From NCBI GenBank assembly GCA_018065615.1, contig JAGHSY010000054.1, positions 1 to 59,953 on the forward strand: a stretch of 59,953 nt of DNA, in the 5' to 3' direction. The position numbers and the translations under genes were made by a program. Shown one piece after another: positions 59,458 to 59,953 of the stretch. Each line of letters starts with the position of its first letter. Position 1 is the first letter of the stretch. Source of the DNA: Candidatus Colenecus caballi. GTDB lineage: Bacteria > Bacteroidota > Bacteroidia > Bacteroidales > Bacteroidaceae. The notes beneath the pieces were generated by a model. The model saw only the letters and a program-made list of their open reading frames with translations. It was not told the DNA's origin and did no database searches.

Positions 59458-59533
59458 GCGATAGTAGCTCAGTTGGTAGAGCGTTGGCTTCCCAAGCCGA
59501 AGGTCGCGGGATCGTGCCCCGTCTATCGCTCCA
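59458..59533 (+). tRNA. tRNA-Gly (anticodon CCC) with unusual T-loop
   Basis: Acceptor GCGATAG/CTATCGC, discriminator T, encoded CCA (59531-59533). Anticodon stem TTGGC/GCCGA around TTCCCAA, anticodon CCC. The T-arm is GCGGG-ATCGTGC-CCCGT: position 54 is A and 58 is T instead of the nearly universal T54 and A58. The remaining cloverleaf is intact. Confidence 0.9.
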
Positions 59534-59573
59534 ATGCTTAAATTGTCTGATTATCAGCAGTTTAAGCATTTTT
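59533..59573 (+). terminator. Intrinsic terminator of tRNA-Gly
   Basis: AATGCTTAAA (59533-59542) pairs with TTTAAGCATT (59561-59570), then TTTATTTTG. A 10-bp stem directly after the CCA end. Confidence 0.85.
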
Positions 59574-59702
59574 ATTTTGCACTCAATTGCTGGAAAAATC
59601 GCTCTCGCGTGACCCCTTGAGACGGTCCCAATTGAGGCTCACCTGAAGAAGTATGGGGGTATTTTCGGCTCAGCGGGACTTTAGTGGTGGATACTGTTTC
59701 TG

Positions 59703-59792
59703 CGCCGAGATTCCAGCCGTTCAAGCGTGATGTGCCGCCTGGAGCTCTGTGGGCGTGGTGCAGTTCTCCGTACCGGACAGTTCGATGCACTT
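59703..59792. repeat. Mosaic intergenic repeat family, copy C
   Basis: About 90 bp matching 22983-23072 (GCGCCGAGATTCCAGCCGTT, GTGATGTGCCGCCTGGAGC, TTCGATGCACTTTTT). On the minus strand both copies can be read as PGGTS-L-GWNLGAE, but no intact gene follows. The flanks 59574-59702 and 59793-59953 show only short, unconvincing frames. Confidence 0.6.
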
Positions 59793-59953
59793 TTTACCTG
59801 TTTTGGGCATTGAGATTTCAGTGTCTCACAACCAAAGTGTCTCAGGAACTCTGTCCTGACTTTATCACTTTTTCGGCCATTTGCTGAGAATCGGCCTCTG
59901 GCATAGTTGTAAGCCATATAGTCTGGGTGATTTGGGTGACGCAAGGCGTTTTT

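Noticed and set aside
1-59953. CRISPR array, rRNA operon, integrase, prophage or replication origin
   Set aside because: No regularly spaced repeats, no rRNA sequence, no recombinase or phage structural genes, and no origin-type box cluster were seen anywhere in the window.

Overview
The window looks like chromosomal DNA of a Bacteroidales bacterium, probably near Prevotellaceae/Bacteroidaceae. The evidence is the gene families (NigD-like lipoprotein, GGGtGRT protein, DcaP-like porin, DUF4143 ATPase, many lipobox lipoproteins, a T9SS-like sorting tail on a xylanase) and, above all, repeated Bacteroidetes-type promoters of the form TTTG-N19/20-TAnnTTTG. These promoters repeatedly show that the furthest-upstream TTG/ATG of an open frame is not the real start. 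No species can be named from sequence alone.

Layout. 1-4148: a minus-strand histidine operon hisG-hisD-hisC-hisB (hisB cut by the window edge) behind a complete peptide-sensing attenuator (promoter, 15-residue leader with four His codons, antiterminator, terminator). 4170-6866: a lytic transglycosylase and a glycerol-kinase-like protein, convergent with smpB. 6869-10245: NigD-like lipoprotein, a DcaP-like porin and a choloylglycine-hydrolase-family lipoprotein. 10303-14109: a DUF4143 AAA ATPase, a repeat-bearing gap, then the GGGtGRT/NifU-like pair. 14318-18450: BlaI, a very long BlaR1-type M56 sensor and a TlpA-like lipoprotein in one operon. 18751-25606: a GH2-esterase fusion, a HEAT-like protein, GH43-CBM and an SPFH protein. 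25619-31749: a tightly overlapped minus-strand operon (BASS transporter, tilS, lipase-like lipoprotein, HAD, nitroreductase, aldose epimerase, YqiA-like). 31835-35632: beta-helix lipoprotein, exonuclease/phosphatase-family protein and a CE15 glucuronoyl esterase. 35903-36172: a tRNA-Ser/tRNA-Glu unit. 36389-43566: rlmH, BASS transporter, acyltransferase, three glycosyltransferases and a flippase. 43655-50558: phosphoglucomutase, nucleotidase, SPOR protein, ruvX, def and a TPR protein. 50617-53914: thrS-infC-rpmI-rplT followed by a likely Bacteroidales-1 RNA. 54237-59533: GH10 xylanase, mltG, GH51 arabinofuranosidase and tRNA-Gly.

Functional theme. Xylan-degrading functions recur without a SusC/SusD pair: GH10 endoxylanase, GH51 arabinofuranosidase, GH43, CE15 glucuronoyl esterase and a GH2-esterase fusion. 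They are spread among housekeeping genes rather than gathered in a classical polysaccharide utilisation locus.

Most unusual signals. (1) The 8-mer GTCCGATG/CATCGGAC occurs about 49 times by eye on both strands, against roughly two expected, in several reading frames and in one non-coding repeat; it behaves like a DNA-uptake or other genome-wide DNA signal. (2) A 121-bp quasi-palindromic intergenic element occurs twice, with four GGTACC-type boxes placed symmetrically around its centre. (3) A second, mosaic intergenic repeat family occurs three times. (4) The his attenuator is complete and readable. (5) There are several odd proteins: a glycerol-kinase homologue lacking the catalytic Asp, a GH2-esterase fusion and a BlaR1 with a sensor region of about 580 residues.
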